Positions 50,401 to 63,504 of a stretch of DNA of 64,000 nt are shown in pieces (position 1 is the first letter of the stretch; each line of letters opens with the position of its first letter). The DNA is from Citrus sinensis (Eukaryota; Streptophyta; Magnoliopsida; Sapindales; Rutaceae). The stretch lies in NCBI RefSeq assembly GCF_022201045.2, contig NC_068560.1, positions 37,287,001 through 37,351,000 on the forward strand. Direction: 5' to 3'. The position numbers were made by a program, and so were the translations under genes. The notes under the pieces are model-generated. The model made no database searches and was not told the origin of the DNA. It was given only the letters and a program-made list of their open reading frames with translations.

Positions 50401-52527
50401 CATTAAGTGTGATCCTGCAAAACAAGATTCTGCTTGGAACTGGTTGGAAAGGTGGATGCCTGTTTCATCTGCAAAACAGACTCTGGAACCAGGGTCAAAG
50501 ATAGAGCATTCGGAAAATGGGAAGAATGAAAATTTTGCCTCTCCAGTGGAAACTAAGATCCCTTCTGAAGTTTTATGTGATTCAGCAGATTCAAAGTCAA
50601 GAATAAGGGAAACTGATGTACTGTCCAAAATTGAAGAAAATCTCATTACTCATGATGCAGACAAATTTAACTTTCAGCAGAGCCAGCCAACTTCAGTGGG
50701 AGATGATTTGGAGCTGTCTGAGCCAGAGAACAATGGTACATCTGATGTGAACAAGATCTCAATCGAGACAGATTCTCATCAAAGTCAAATCGTGCAATCT
50801 GATGCACCTTCTCAGCAGGAGCTGAAGTCTCTTTCCAATAAGCCTGAAATGGAAAGTGAACTACCAAAACGTTCCATGAAAAGGTTTGCCTCTGAAGATC
50901 TTGAGACCGAGGGGAAGAAGTTTGTATTTGGATCAAGAAAGGCAAGTAATCCGGCATTCGTTGTGGCCCATTCAAAATTTGAGGAGCTTAGTTCATCAGC
51001 CAATTCTGGCAAATCAATCAGTTCGCAGCACCAGGATGTTTCTGTGGATTCAAATGCCAACAATATTTCGTCTGGGGCCGATTCTTTAACCAGGACAAAG
51101 AATCTCAGCATTGGAGAAAACTCAGTTTCAAGGATCCAATATGGTGGCTCTGAATGTGGCACTGAACTTTCTATTTCTTCCACTCTTGATTCACCTGATA
51201 GATATGAAGCTGGAAACACAGAGCATGAACATTCAGCTAAAGTTTCCGAGAATGAAATTTGTGACCCTAAAAGCTTAAATAACCCGGATGTTAAAGCTAG
51301 TGATGCATCTACCATCCCAACTTGTGATGCCTCCCACTCTATCGTCGGTCAGCCTGAGAAGGTTGATGATGTTCGTAATGAATCTGTTAATTCACTTGTA
51401 GTTATAGATGCCGCAGCACAGCAGAAGCCAGATAATAGTGCTCCTGATTTCCATAAAGAACCAGACTTACAAACTGGACATCAAATGTATAGATCATACA
51501 GGTCATCACCAGAAGCTTCTCCTAGAAGCCACATAACCGTTCCAGAATCCCAAGGAACACCTTCAAGTCAGGTCTCAGTGAAAGCTAAAAACAACAGATC
51601 CGATAAGAGTGGATCTTACCGAAAGCGCAAGCCCCTCTCTGCAAGTAAGGGTTCTCCATCAAATCCAAGTCAAAACTCTGGTGCAAGAAGTAGTACAGAA
51701 CAATTGCCAAAAGATCAGAAAAACGGCAAGAGACGCAGTTCCTTTGGTTCATCAAGAACTGATAACATTGATCAAGAACCAGGAGATAATAGTAGTAGCA
51801 GTTCTCTACCACATTTCATGCAAGCCACAGAATCTGCAAGAGCTAAGATCCAAGCAAATAACTCACCGAGGTCAAGTCCAGATGTGCAAGACAGAGACAC
51901 CTACATAAAGAAACGGCATTCTTTACCTGTTGCAAATGGAAGGCATGGTTCTCCACGTATTCAACGGTCTCTGTCTCAAGCACAGCAGGGTGCTAAAGGA
52001 AATGGTACTCTTCATGGTATTTTCTGAACTTCCTTGTGTTCTTTTGAAATGGTGGTCTAGCTGATAGATTTACATCTGACTATCACATTTTGCCCAGAAA
52101 TCCTTCACTTCCTGCCCATCCTCCCCCTCTATCACACATAGATAAAAAGGAAGATAAACACTGTTAAGTTGCATTATTTATATCAAGGGAGCTCTTTATT
52201 GATGGTATTCATAATTAGCTTATAGCTGAATGACAAAATCTATAACTTTACATACTGGATTTTATTGAACATATGAGTGTGATGCCGGTGAATTATCTTT
52301 ATTTTGCATCTGCATGTCTTGTAACACCTTGACACATGGAAGAGCTCAAGAATTATGGAATTTTCGAATGACATGACATAATAGGCAAGGCTTTTGATAG
52401 GGCGGGGTGATTTTGTCCTCGAGATTATTTTTTAATGAAAAAGAAATAAAAGCTGAATGAGGATTCTTTGACATTAATGATTTTGGTACTTCGCTGTTTT
52501 GCTTCAGAGAAAAAATGGCAGAGGTGA
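47470..52527 (+). CDS. IQD32: IQ67-domain calmodulin-binding protein (IQD32-like)
   Basis: Plant IQD scaffold that binds calmodulin and associates with microtubules or the cell cortex (family knowledge). Exons 47470-47550, 48606-49034, 49124-49330, 50175-50252, 50366-52016 and 52508-52527 give 821 aa. The start MGRSNSCFKIITCGSDS is typical of the IQD29-32 group. Residues about 158-217 form the IQ67 domain with IQAAVRG and LQAAVRGHMVRR motifs and a third VQAIVKMQTLVRAR. The phase-0 intron inside the domain is conserved in the family. The exon 5 start at 50366 is chosen because it restores the family join LMESTPKNKPIHIKC; the open frame further upstream is intron. The tail is long, Ser-rich and disordered, and ends in KKWQR, as in IQD32. 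Residues 59-111 hold three imperfect 18-residue repeats ending FQTP/FQPP. Confidence 0.93.
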
Positions 52528-53523
52528 GCGGATAACAAATTGTTCTTGGTCTGTCGTGGTAGTAACCTGTCCAAATACAGACTTGGGGACGGTTGGTCTA
52601 CTTGACGTCACTGTCCATATTTTTAAACCTCAGTTCTTCGAAACTTTGATGGTACTTATAGTTGATATATGCAGAGAGCTGGAGTAAGGTTTTGATGTAT
52701 ATTACTATTAGCCAACTCAATAATTTTTAGTATATTTTTCGAACTTTCGGCAGCTGGGAATATGCTTGTCTGTTTGTTCAAGAGTGTCGTGTGATTATTA
52801 TATGGGGCTTGTAACAAATGTTTTGGGATGTTGGTCTGAAAGTTTGACACATTAGCAAGCTTCCTCTGGCCTTTTGCCACTTATTTTGTAATAAATTGAT
52901 TAGTTTCTTTTATGCATTGGCTGCATGCTTCCATGAGCTTTGTTTGAGCCAGTAGTTGAGTTCAGTAATGGTACCTTATTGTTCATAGAAGATGCGCTGT
53001 CACACATCATATGCTGGTTTAGAAGTTAGAAGATACGCATACCACAAGTGTAACGGCTGTGGATTTATTAGCGACGAATAGAAAAGCTATATCATACATG
53101 ACTTGCAAACTGACAATCAAGATTCATAACGCAATGACGATAACTCTACTTCATTTTTAGGATATTATCATTTTACTACTTAATTTTTCTGGATATATTA
53201 TTTTATCACCTAAATTTTTAGACACTTATAGTTGAACTTTTATTATTTTATTACTAAATTATTGAAAATAATAGAAATTTTAACGGAAATTAGGGTAAAA
53301 GTCTATTTTACTCTTAAACTGTATAAATACAATTTAATCTTTTGAACTAAAATGTGTAGAATATTAATTATATGCAAAAGATAATGTTTTAATTAATTAA
53401 AAAAAAGATTAAGATGAAAAAAATAAAATCATAATCATTAGATGAAAAAAGCAGTTATAAAAAAATTTTGATAATAAAGTGAAATGTCAGAAAAATTATG
53501 TAGCAAAATGGGGAAAACTTGTG
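52528..53523. other. IQD32-type 3' UTR and spacer
   Basis: Likely 3' UTR to about 52900, then AT-rich DNA. No gene. Confidence 0.4.
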
Positions 53524-53643
53524 GTGCAACTGTAGAGTGGTACCGTGCCACAGTTGCACCCAACCGTTGGATGTCAGTGGACCCTATTAATTCAAGTGCA
53601 TCTAACGGCTGGATGCAATTGTGGCACGGTACCACAGTTGCAC
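53524..53643. repeat. Foldback element, 120 bp, nested palindrome
   Basis: Arm 53524-53573 pairs with arm 53599-53643 over about 45 positions with few mismatches. GTGCAACTGT, GGTACCGTGCCAC and CCGTT(G/A)GATG appear in both, with a 25-base loop. The left arm is itself partly palindromic, since GTGCAACTGT is answered by ACAGTTGCAC around the GGTACC centre. It looks like a small foldback MITE and could yield a long hairpin RNA. Confidence 0.8.
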
Positions 53644-56600
53644 TGTAGCCTGATCCAGTAAAATGATAACATCACTTAATATTTTCTTAATTTATAAATC
53701 AACTTTTTCAATCTCAATTAATAAATATTTTTTTCATTCAATGCGTGCACAATAAAGAGAACCGAGTCTCAGGGAAGTCAAAGTCTAGAAAATTTGTCAC
53801 TAAAGATATTTTAAAGGACATATATAATTTTGAAATAATTTGCATGTGGTAAATAAAGAAAAAAGATTAAGTGATTTGTAGAGGGTTGCAAAACCTATTA
53901 AGCATCATCAGGGCAGCCCATCAACAAGTTGCAGTCAAATTGTTTCGAGATTGCTAATATTTGAACCCCTTGATTTATATCGCTAATCTCACATCTCAAT
54001 TGATTTAAGCTATTTCCCAAAATTACCATTGTTCAAAATTAAAAATAAATATTAATCTTTTTTACCTTTTTATCTTCCTTCTCATCTACACAAATTTCCC
54101 TTTTCAGGAATCATCATCAAACCATCTTCATCACCACCAAATCTATCACCATATTTTTTTTTATTTGTAAAACATAGTAACTTATGGCTGTACGGTTTTA
54201 TAAAGTTAGCCCTGTGTCTCTAGACTCTCAGTTTCTTTAACCAGGAAAAAAAATAATGCAAATAAATAAATACTCATCGTCATATTTTCAATTTTTTATT
54301 TTGGATCCTTCCAATATTTTTAATTTGTAATTATCCAACTTATTTGATTATTTAATTTGTATTAAATAAAGAAGGGTCCCTGTATGAAATTGTAATTTTT
54401 TTTTCAACATCAATAATGTAAAATATATGTGCCTTTAGATTTAATCAATGACTTATATTTTTTTTTAAATAAAAAATTCTAATTATTTTAAAAATAATAT
54501 AGGCGGTTAACAAATCGGTTAAAATATGTGGTTTTAAATTTAAAATAAAAATAAAAAGAGATATGATAAAATATAATATAATATTTCAAATTCTTTTACT
54601 TCAAATTTGATTTCTTGTCGAGCATCACTGATATGCAATTGTTTTTCTAGTTGATTTGATAATCAACCCTTGTGAATTTGAATATATTGGATATAAATTT
54701 CAAATATAATTACTATCCGCTATCGCCTATTATGAAACAATACGAGAAGTCAGCGTATTGCCGTAGCCAGTGTCCATGAGTGGTTCTGATCTACTGCAAG
54801 AATTCCAGGCATCATTATAGGCCGCTGGCAGGCGGTGCTCGAGGACAAGCCTATAATATACTGGGACAAGACAATCACAGTGGGGAGTCAGGCTGCAATA
54901 TCTGCGCATAAATCATCGTAGATTTTTGTGGCTGCGCTTAAGAGAATGAGGGCTCCACCGTGGATATAAAGTATAAACTATGAGGGGAAGCTTGGTCTTG
55001 GCGGAAGAATCAAGTGCTTGACGGGGCAGGAATACGCGGACCCAACTGTTGTTTAATTGGTTGACGGGGACATCTTTTGAAAGAGAGCACTTTCGTGGTC
55101 ATTTGGATCGGGTGTAGCTGCGGTAATCGGCTAATCGCTGTAATCATGAGTGATCATGCCGTCGGCGTTGACGACGAACGGTCTGTAAAAACTAAAAAGC
55201 TATAATTAACTACTAAAAAAGTGTCATTACATTTTTTTTATTATCTTTTACATTAAAATTGTAGCACACTGGCACTTTATAAATGCAACGTTTAATTTTT
55301 AACAACTTCATACAATATCATTTTCTTAAGTACCGTGTATGATATAAAATAATGCAGCACTTTAAATATGATTTAAAATTAATATTAATTTAAAAAAAAC
55401 TAATATTTACTAACAACCTGAAAGTTATCTGTTATCTTTTAATAATTAATTATTTATTTATCTATTATATTAAATGAATGATTAAAATAAAAATACTTAA
55501 ATCTAAGACTTCATAAAATTTATACTCTCAATGCTGTAGAACACATACAACATTATAGAGAAACTTGAAAAAGAAATGAAAAAATCCAACTTTTTAAGAT
55601 CATGTGCGCCGTTGATTTACTTGTTGAATAAGAGTTGTGTTTTGTTATTTTTTTATTCATTAAACTATTTGTTAATTGGATTTTAAAAAGAAAAAGAAGT
55701 TGAATTTAAAAATAAACTTTGTTATTGATGGTTTTAGCTTTGAGGAATATGTATATGGGATGATTCATAAGAGAGAGAGAGAGAGAGCGAAAATAAAAAA
55801 GAAGAAAAATTAAAATAATAATAAGAGTAATGTTAAATATATTAATTTTTTAAAATTATTTATATAATATTTTATAAGTTTATTAATACGGTAATATAAT
55901 TAATTTATTTAATTTTTATAAAAAAAATTATTAATCACCCAACAAACGACACATTATTTTAAATAAATTTAACATATTATCACTTCTCAAATACAAATAT
56001 TTAATAACTTCCATAAGCCTACGTAGGCCCATGAAGTGGAGACGTGGCAGAGTGCCTGACAGACATGACTTTGTAGCTGGTGTTGACTGGACCATTACGT
56101 GATCTTTCGATTTTCGTCAACTATTCAAATATTGTCCTTTCATCGTTTATCTCGATTAAAAAACTGTGGTCAGATTCTCTGTCCTCATGACAAGTTAAAT
56201 TTCTATCCCACTTACATTCACTGCGCGTGAACAGCAGCTCCACTGCACTGTCCACGCGCTACAATGTTGCCGTTGCATATCTCGTACGCGTACAACAGAG
56301 ATAAAAGGACGACAGGAAATGGGAGTGACAACATCAGGGTCTCTAAAGTTTTAAGTTTTTCCTATTTGTACTACATAGGTATCAAAATGACTGAAATACC
56401 CTTAACACAATTCTAACATTGTGATTAAAACAAAAATGGAAAAAAGAAAAAATAAGTTTTATAAGCGTATTTTAGTCTTTCCGTTGGCAGTCCGAGACCA
56501 ATTTCATAAAAGTAGATAAATTTACGCCCTTTCTTTCAGAACAATAAACCATTAGGGATCTAAATGTTATTAAGCCAGATAATATAAACAAAATGGAATA

Positions 56601-56976
56601 TTGGAAATCATAACTATACGGTATCACATATTGAAAACGGCAGAGCATAGAATACGGAGGATCTAGGGTTTCCTGGGATCTCTCCGTTACTAGTAATTGC
56701 TCAATACAGATATTTATAAATCTATTTATCTGATCACTTTTTGTGCCTCTCCAATTCGATCTTTTACAATTCTTTTTAAGTTATTAGGGTTTTCAAAAAT
56801 CAGCAAGGTATTTAAAATTCAGTAGTGATAAAGAGTCTAGCTAGGCTTTCGAATCGGAGATATATTTCAAAAAAAAATCTTCAATTGAAAACTGCTACAA
56901 CTACTACTTGCATTATATAACATTTACTGAGAATCGAAGCTGGAAAGAAGTTATTTTTGAGAAATATTGTCCAAAT
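53644..56976. other. AT-rich spacer with one GC-richer island
   Basis: Mostly AT-rich and gene-free. At about 54740-55160 the composition becomes balanced, but no frame or RNA family was recognised. A (GA)n run lies near 55770-55788. The last 350 bp are the C3H6-type promoter and leader, with a telo-box-like TTAGGGTTTT at about 56784. Confidence 0.45.
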
Positions 56977-59900
56977 ATGCGAGGATTGCACAAATCGAAA
57001 AGGATTTCTTGGGCACCAGATGTAAATCTTTGTCAGGTAAAAGATCATTAATTTCGACAAATTCGATGAGTATTTTTTGGAATTAAGGTAACATAGAATC
57101 GAATTGATGAACAAAACTGTGGGAAAATTGGGGGGGGGGGGGACTGTCGTCTGAACCCCGATTGTTGCGCTGTTAATGGGGCTCGGTTTTTCATACTCTG
57201 GCGATTTTGGGGGTATAATTTTATTACTTATCTGAACTGTTGCGAGTACATGCAGTAATGGGAGTTTTGCAATAATGGAGTTTCTGTAAATTGCATCAGA
57301 TTTGGGTATGAGTTTTCTCAAAATGAGTGTTTGTTCTTTGTTTTACTATGTGGATGTTAATTGGAAATTAAGTGCTTTGTATTAAAGCAGTCATTCTAGT
57401 CAAATATGGATTGAGAAGTATTTTCAAATTATATTAAGAAGGATTTTTTTTTCCTCAACACCATCATAGGCACAAGAAAAAAGCATTTTGATTTCTGGTA
57501 TTAATTTTGAACAGATTAGTACAGAATTTCCTGCTAGAAACATGTTTGGCAATGCTTTCTTTTGATTCGGTGAGGACATGTTGCTAAATTTTTAAACTTA
57601 AATTTATAATTATGCATTAATTTCCTTTAGTTTTTCTGTGGAAACTGGAAGTTTGGATCCTTTTATGGTTCTTAACTGAATTCATATGCTAGATTGAAGA
57701 TATGAGGACAAGTTATATAGTTGGTGAAATGCTGGATTCAGAATAAAATAGTGGGCCCTGCATAAATTGAATTGGAGGGAAAATGATTGCCTGAGCGTAA
57801 ATTGAAATCGTTGTTAGTTTTGAATTTTACCTTGAACCTTTGATATGAACTCATGGAACAATTAGGTTTTTTTATTTTATTTTATATTTTAAATTGCTAT
57901 GAACTTAGCAAGTATCTGGTACTACATTGATTACTTCATCCTTTTTGTTATTTTCTTGAAGTTTTTAGCATTCTATTCACATGATTCCTAAGTTTAGAAG
58001 AGGGAAGTATGGAAGCTTTTTCTCGTAAAAGATATTCTTATATTCTTGCTGTATTCATAAATGTTTATCTAATTCATTGAGAGTTGAAAGTGAGTCAAAT
58101 GTAGTTTGCTAGGCAATGTTGTATTAAGTTGCTCAATTTTGTTATATGCATTGGTTAACACAACTGAAAGTTCTGTTCTTTTTGGTATTTCAGATAAATT
58201 ATTGGTTGGTGATTTTTTCCCCCTTTATTGCATGTATGTCAAGCAGTTGGGCTATCTCCTTGAATTATTACTCAATTTTCCCTAGGCAATAAATGCTGGA
58301 TAGCTGCACTCATAGAATTGTTGATTTTATAGTTTGCGTGATGACGTACTCAAAGTGTGTTCATAGATTCTGTGTACTGAAAGCACGCTTTATAGGTAAT
58401 GTATTTTGTAATAGACAGATGTGATTACCATTGCTGTTGCTATATGGAATGATTGAAAGTAAATTGAGAGGGTTTCCCGATCTTTTGTTTTGGGACAATT
58501 GTTGTTGTGTTACGGTCATGCTTTAGCATGAAATTGGTTGTGTCTAAAATTGCTTTTTCTTTTCTTTCTGTTTCAAAAAGGGAGTGGCTCCAAGCATATG
58601 CTGCTTCCTTCAATGGAGGGTCAACTTCTAAAATTATCATAGGACATAGCTAAGTTACACACACCACCAATGAGGCGTGCAAGAGAATCAGACCACAGGT
58701 GACTGAAGTCCTTGAACAGCCAACTGATTAAAATGGATGTGCTTCCAATTGCATTCTCAATTTGTCTTTGCTGGTGATGATTTCTAAAGCCCATATGGCA
58801 GCATTGGGACTTGAAGGCATCGGCTTATGCTGGAAGCTATGTTGAATCACTTTGTCATTGGATTAGTTGATTTGATTGACCTCCAAAGTTTATCCATTAT
58901 TTCTGTGGCCATGAAATTAATGCCGAAAGTTATAATGTACAATAGAGCCTCAAAATAATTATCTGGCTATGGCTTGCTAGGATTTTGAGTGTTATGATTA
59001 GGTTGATACTCCCTGCCTCCAAATGCTGAGAGAAAATGGCTTTTTCTCCGGGAAAAGAAGTTCACGACCCATGGGCCTTCTAGCTCCATGCGGCATTGCT
59101 CTGTCAGGCCTTTGCCCAGTGAAACACTATTGGTGCTGAATCAAGGGTTATTTCCAGAGGCATTAGAAGATATTATGTGTATAATTTAACTGCTCTAATG
59201 ACTGGTTAAAGTTTCTGTCTGAATTATTCAACTCAGGATTGAGGAGTCTCTTTCATGTTTTATTCTTGCAATGAGGGACATATGCTCATTGTATGATTAT
59301 GGGCCCATATCCACGTGGTGCAGAAAAGTTGGTAACTCGACAGTGATTGAACATTGTGAAATACCCTTCATTAGGTTTTATAAAGAAACCTTTGTTGGTC
59401 ACTTGCTCGTGATTGAACAATGTGAAATACATATCAGGCTCTATAGCGAAATCTTCTCTTATAATTTGGCTTTGTGCGAAATTTTCTAGGATAGAGATGT
59501 GGAAAACGCTATATTATACTGTATTTTTTTTTGGCAGCAGAGAGTTAGGTGCACTTAGAGGAAAGCTTAGTGATTTGTATTTTTGCAGATTTTTCTCTTG
59601 TTGCTGTGCAATTGGATTTTATTGTCACCCTTCGAGTTGTCATTGGAGGTTTTGCAGATGAATTGTCATGAACTATTAATAACTTTCAGTTATGCCAGAT
59701 AAAATTCAAATCTGACATATATTTTACATCATCTGTTTCCTATGTATATCCGATTTAGAGCAAAGATCGAACTGTTGTATGATTATGTTTTGATGGATTC
59801 ATAAACTTCGGTTTCTCTCTTTTCAGGAAAGGCTGTTTTTGTCTGAGGAGTCTCCTTCACAAATTGGATTAGGTGCCCAAGATCACCTTCAAGCAAAATC

Positions 59901-61328
59901 ATCATGGTTGTCCCATTCAAATGGCGTTGGCAATGATGACATTCTTCCTCCTGGTTTTGAAGGAGGTCATCCCCCAAACCAGTTCCAAGTTAACTTGTCT
60001 GAAATTCCCCTAATCAAATGGAGATGTCCTCCCAGGGTGAGTCACGGCTTCATAATTTGATTTTGGACCATACCTTCCACTTAAAATTTTAGTTGTTACC
60101 TGGATTATTAATATGAAGCTGGATTTGGTCATTATTACAGTTCCAGTTGGACATTACTTGGCAAGTTGTTGCTGGGGAGGAAAGCCAAGAAGTGGAGATT
60201 GAAAATCAAAGAGAAAGAAGAGTGCTTGAAGCAGTTTATCCGCGCCCATCTGCCATTCCTCCAAAGTTTGATTCCTGGCTTGTTTTCCCAATTTTTCTTC
60301 TCTTGGCTTGCACTTTTTTGACTTATCTTTTTCCCGTGTACAGCCCCTCTGTTTCAATGGACATAGAGCAGTCACAATACAGTGATCAGCAAACTCCTTT
60401 GATACCCATTACTCCCATTGAAGATGAAGAAACAGCCTTAGATGCGCCATCTGGTTTAATAGCACCATTTAGCATTTCCGTGAGCTCACAGCCACCAGTT
60501 TTGGCTCATGGAGTTCCGCTGCCTTCTCAGGTCAGCATACCTACCACTGCAAACAGTCTTGTCAGCGAGAAACGAGCGTCTGGAATGGCCCTTGGTGTCG
60601 ACCCCGATGTAGTTGCTGCTGCTTCTGCTGCCTTAACTCAAATTTCAAAGAGCAATGAGCATGGTAATTTGATTGACCATGATTTGCTTATTAAACTCCT
60701 CAGCAACCCAAAATCCATTGAAAAATTGGTGACAGACTATGGAGGGGCCTCCAATGCACAGAACATACCCAAGGCAACATTGCCTTCTGTACCGGTGTCA
60801 GATCATCATCCTCCTCCAGTAGCAGTATCAGATCCTTCTTCTGTACGCTTCAATATGATGGAAACCAGTTCACCTTCATTGGTGGCTACTACTTCAAATG
60901 GAGGTTTTTATGCTCAAGCAAATGGTGTTGGAGTAGGGCATCATCCTAACTCATGGATTAAACCACCTGGGGTTGTTCCAGCTTCAGCATCTCCTTCCTT
61001 TGGACCTTCTCAACCAAGAGACTTGAACTACTATAAGAACTTGATTCAGCAACATGGAGGAGATAGACAAGAAACCTTGCAGCAGTTTGGTAACCGACTC
61101 AGTCACCAACAACCGGGGACAAGCCAAGAATTCGTAAATAATCCCAAATCAAGAGACTCGAAACCCAAAATAATGAAGCCTTGTATTTATTTTAATAGTT
61201 CAAGGGGATGCCGGCATGGATCCAAATGTGCGTACCAGCATGATACATCGTCCCAGCAACGGAGCAATAACATGCCCGAGGGCCAAAATGCAAAGAGAAT
61301 GAAACTGGATAGGCAGATTAGCAGCTGA
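56977..61328 (+). CDS. CCCH zinc finger protein, C3H6-like
   Basis: Exons 56977-57036, 59827-60036, 60141-60265 and 60344-61328 give 459 aa. The first exon encodes MRGLHKSKRISWAPDVNLCQ, the conserved N-terminus of the plant C3H6/C3H30 group, followed by RLFLSEESPSQ. Then come a region rich in Pro and Ser and a single CCCH finger at 412-431 (C-x8-C-x5-C-x3-H), expected to bind RNA or DNA, and the nuclear signal KRMKL. The first intron is 2.8 kb and holds a 13-base G run (57130-57142). The third intron is only 78 nt, divisible by three and without stops. I treat it as an intron because the splice restores AIPPNPSVSMD, which fits the family, and its 3' end is a pyrimidine tract plus ACAG. It follows the IQD32-type gene, as in Arabidopsis At1g19870-At1g19860 (memory). 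Confidence 0.9.
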
Positions 61329-61780
61329 CGTTTTGTTCCTATTGGGTGTGGGCATTTTGAGTGAGAGGCTGATTCAGTTTAAAGAGAGAATAGTAGCACA
61401 AAATTCACTGTTGCCAAATAGTGTAATTTTGAGTGTTCCCTTCCATGCTTTTCCTTGCACTACTGATGATGGTCTTCGAGATACGGGTTATGGGAGGAGC
61501 TATTTTTCATCACAATCTCAGCCGAGGATTTTGATAATTGTAATGACCCTGTCCTTTTAAAAAATTTTCTATTCTACCCCTTCAAAGTTGTAATTTTTCT
61601 TGAATGCTGTTTTTTTTTTTTTCTTATACAAACGAAATCCCTCTGCAAAAATTCAATCCTCTAATCGAAGTGAACTTTCAGCAGAAAAGAATGGGATTCA
61701 AGTAATCATTTATTTAATTATATACCAAATAAATATCAGATATTTCTTTCAAAAAAAAGAAAATCAGATATTTCTTAAGG
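61329..61780. other. C3H6-type 3' UTR and spacer
   Basis: Probable 3' UTR and intergenic DNA. No gene was seen. Confidence 0.4.
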
Positions 61781-61866
61781 TGGGCCGGCCATTTGAAAGA
61801 ATAAAATGGGCTTGACTATTGTTATTATTGTAATTATCCTATTTCATTTTAAAAAGTAAAAGCCCA
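61781..61866 (+). promoter_or_regulatory. Site II motifs of the mL53 promoter
   Basis: TGGGCC at 61781-61786, TGGGCT at 61807-61812, and AGCCCA at 61861-61866 lie 190-270 bp before the ATG. Clustered site II elements are typical of plant nuclear genes for mitochondrial and ribosomal proteins. Confidence 0.6.
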
Positions 61867-62052
61867 CGTCACTAGATAGAAGAGAGTGGGCAGACTCAGT
61901 GACTCGCCCCTTTTCTCTCCTCTGAAAATAATAAAACCCCACCTGCCGTAGACTGAGTTGTTGAAGGCAAGCCGAATTAATCAATCCCATTACTACTCAC
62001 GATTTCCTGAGTAGTAATAATAATATTAACAACATTTAGAGTGGAAATAAAA

Positions 62053-63504
62053 ATGTTGAAGTTCTTATCAAAGGTACGGATCGAGTTCAACGCATTGGAC
62101 CCACGCATAGCCTCGTGCATGGAGTTCTTAGCTCAATGCAACGCACCCAAGGCTAAAGAATCCAATCCCGCCTGTCAAATTCAGGTCAAGCGACGTACCG
62201 ACGACCACCCTCCCGAGATCAAGGTCACTTTCGTCACTGGTGCCGAGGAGGTTTTCGATGCCACTTCCACTTCTGCCCACACCATCAGGAGCATGATCCT
62301 CGAGAAGGGTCAGATGCTTGAGAACGAGCAAATGTTCCGTGACGCTGGTCTCAACTGGCCCGTTCTCATTCCGGACGAGGAGCTTCAACAGCCAATGGCT
62401 GGTATCAAGGTTTGTTCTTAACTCTTCTTTGAGGTATTTCATCGAACGAGTGCGGTTGCTCTTAATATTGTAGATTTTGATTCTATGGTTGGTTCGTTCT
62501 CTAGCTCTTTTTTTCTTTTTAGCTAGTCACGTCACATCTGCCACTTACTTCCCATTAGTTCTCCTAGCAGTCTCTCTCCGTTAATTGATTGTGCTCGGTA
62601 TTGGAAAATGGAATTGAGTACATTCGTAGTTTCTTTCTGCCGCATTGGTATCTCGCTATTTCTGGTTTAACTGATGTCAGTTGCAATGCTTTAAGTGATG
62701 GCTAACTCTGTGTCGTGTCTGTAACTCTAGTTTATACTAACTAATGGTTAATTCATTCTTTGAAATGAACACTTTTTAGAGGCATTGCCTTTTCTCCAGG
62801 TTAAAAAATATTGAAGAAAATCATGTATCTATCCTTTTACTTGTGTCTGTTCACACGACAAAATCATGTATGCATTCAAAGTGGTGGAATTTGATTCCTT
62901 AATTAAAGAAACTAAACAACTAGCTTTGTCTAATGAATATTTTTTTAATTATAATGATTAGATCTAAGTTGGCAAACGACGTGATAAAATTGCCTTTTCT
63001 TCAGGTTTTGTTATTTCAAGTTTCAACTATAGGTATTATCGTGCTTTCAAAAATGCTAGTTAATGGTAGTAGACTGCTTTTAAAGGGCATTTTAGTGCTT
63101 TCTACAAGTTGAACAATAATTTTCCTTGCCCAAAAATTTGTTAACTTTTTAAAAATTATTCGATCCACAGTGCAATTGGATATGAAATTGCCGTAATTAC
63201 TGCTTCTCGTTTTCGGATGCTTGAGAATAGTTATGCAAGAGAAGGAAAGTAAAGATGACCGATGTTGTCTTGGAAAGACCTGATCCTATCATCTACCTTA
63301 CCATCCTCACTTACTGTAGTCTCCTCATATGTAAAGTTGTACGATATGTATGTATGCAGAAGGATAAACTTAAGAGTGCTTTGCTGATAGCTGCTTCTTA
63401 TAGATTGTATTCTCATGTCCTGTCAGAATTTTTATCAATTTCTGCATTTTTATATTTGTTTTTTGTTTTTGCAGCCAAGGTATGCAAAAGAAAAGAAAGG
63501 CTAA
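62053..63504 (+). CDS. Mitochondrial large ribosomal subunit protein mL53
   Basis: Component of the large subunit of the mitochondrial ribosome. Exons 62053-62409 (119 aa) and 63475-63504 join in phase 0, adding PRYAKEKKG, for 128 aa. The first exon starts MLKFLSKVRIEFNALDP and carries the compact thioredoxin-like L51/S25/mL53 fold (family knowledge), with CMEFLAQCNA and a basic stretch QVKRRTDD. The ATG at 62053 is chosen over an upstream in-frame GTG. No long presequence is seen; the basic N-terminal helix may act as the targeting signal (inference). The second exon is only 30 nt including the stop. Site II promoter motifs upstream fit this role. Confidence 0.86.

Noticed and set aside
50284-51315. 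Long antisense open frames across the IQD32 exon (120, 102 and 167 aa)
   Set aside because: They lie opposite a well-supported coding exon, have no family resemblance, and are shadows of its codon pattern.
56881-57321. 146-aa minus-strand frame over the start of the C3H6-like gene
   Set aside because: Runs through the conserved first exon, its donor and a 13-base G run. The product has no resemblance to a family.
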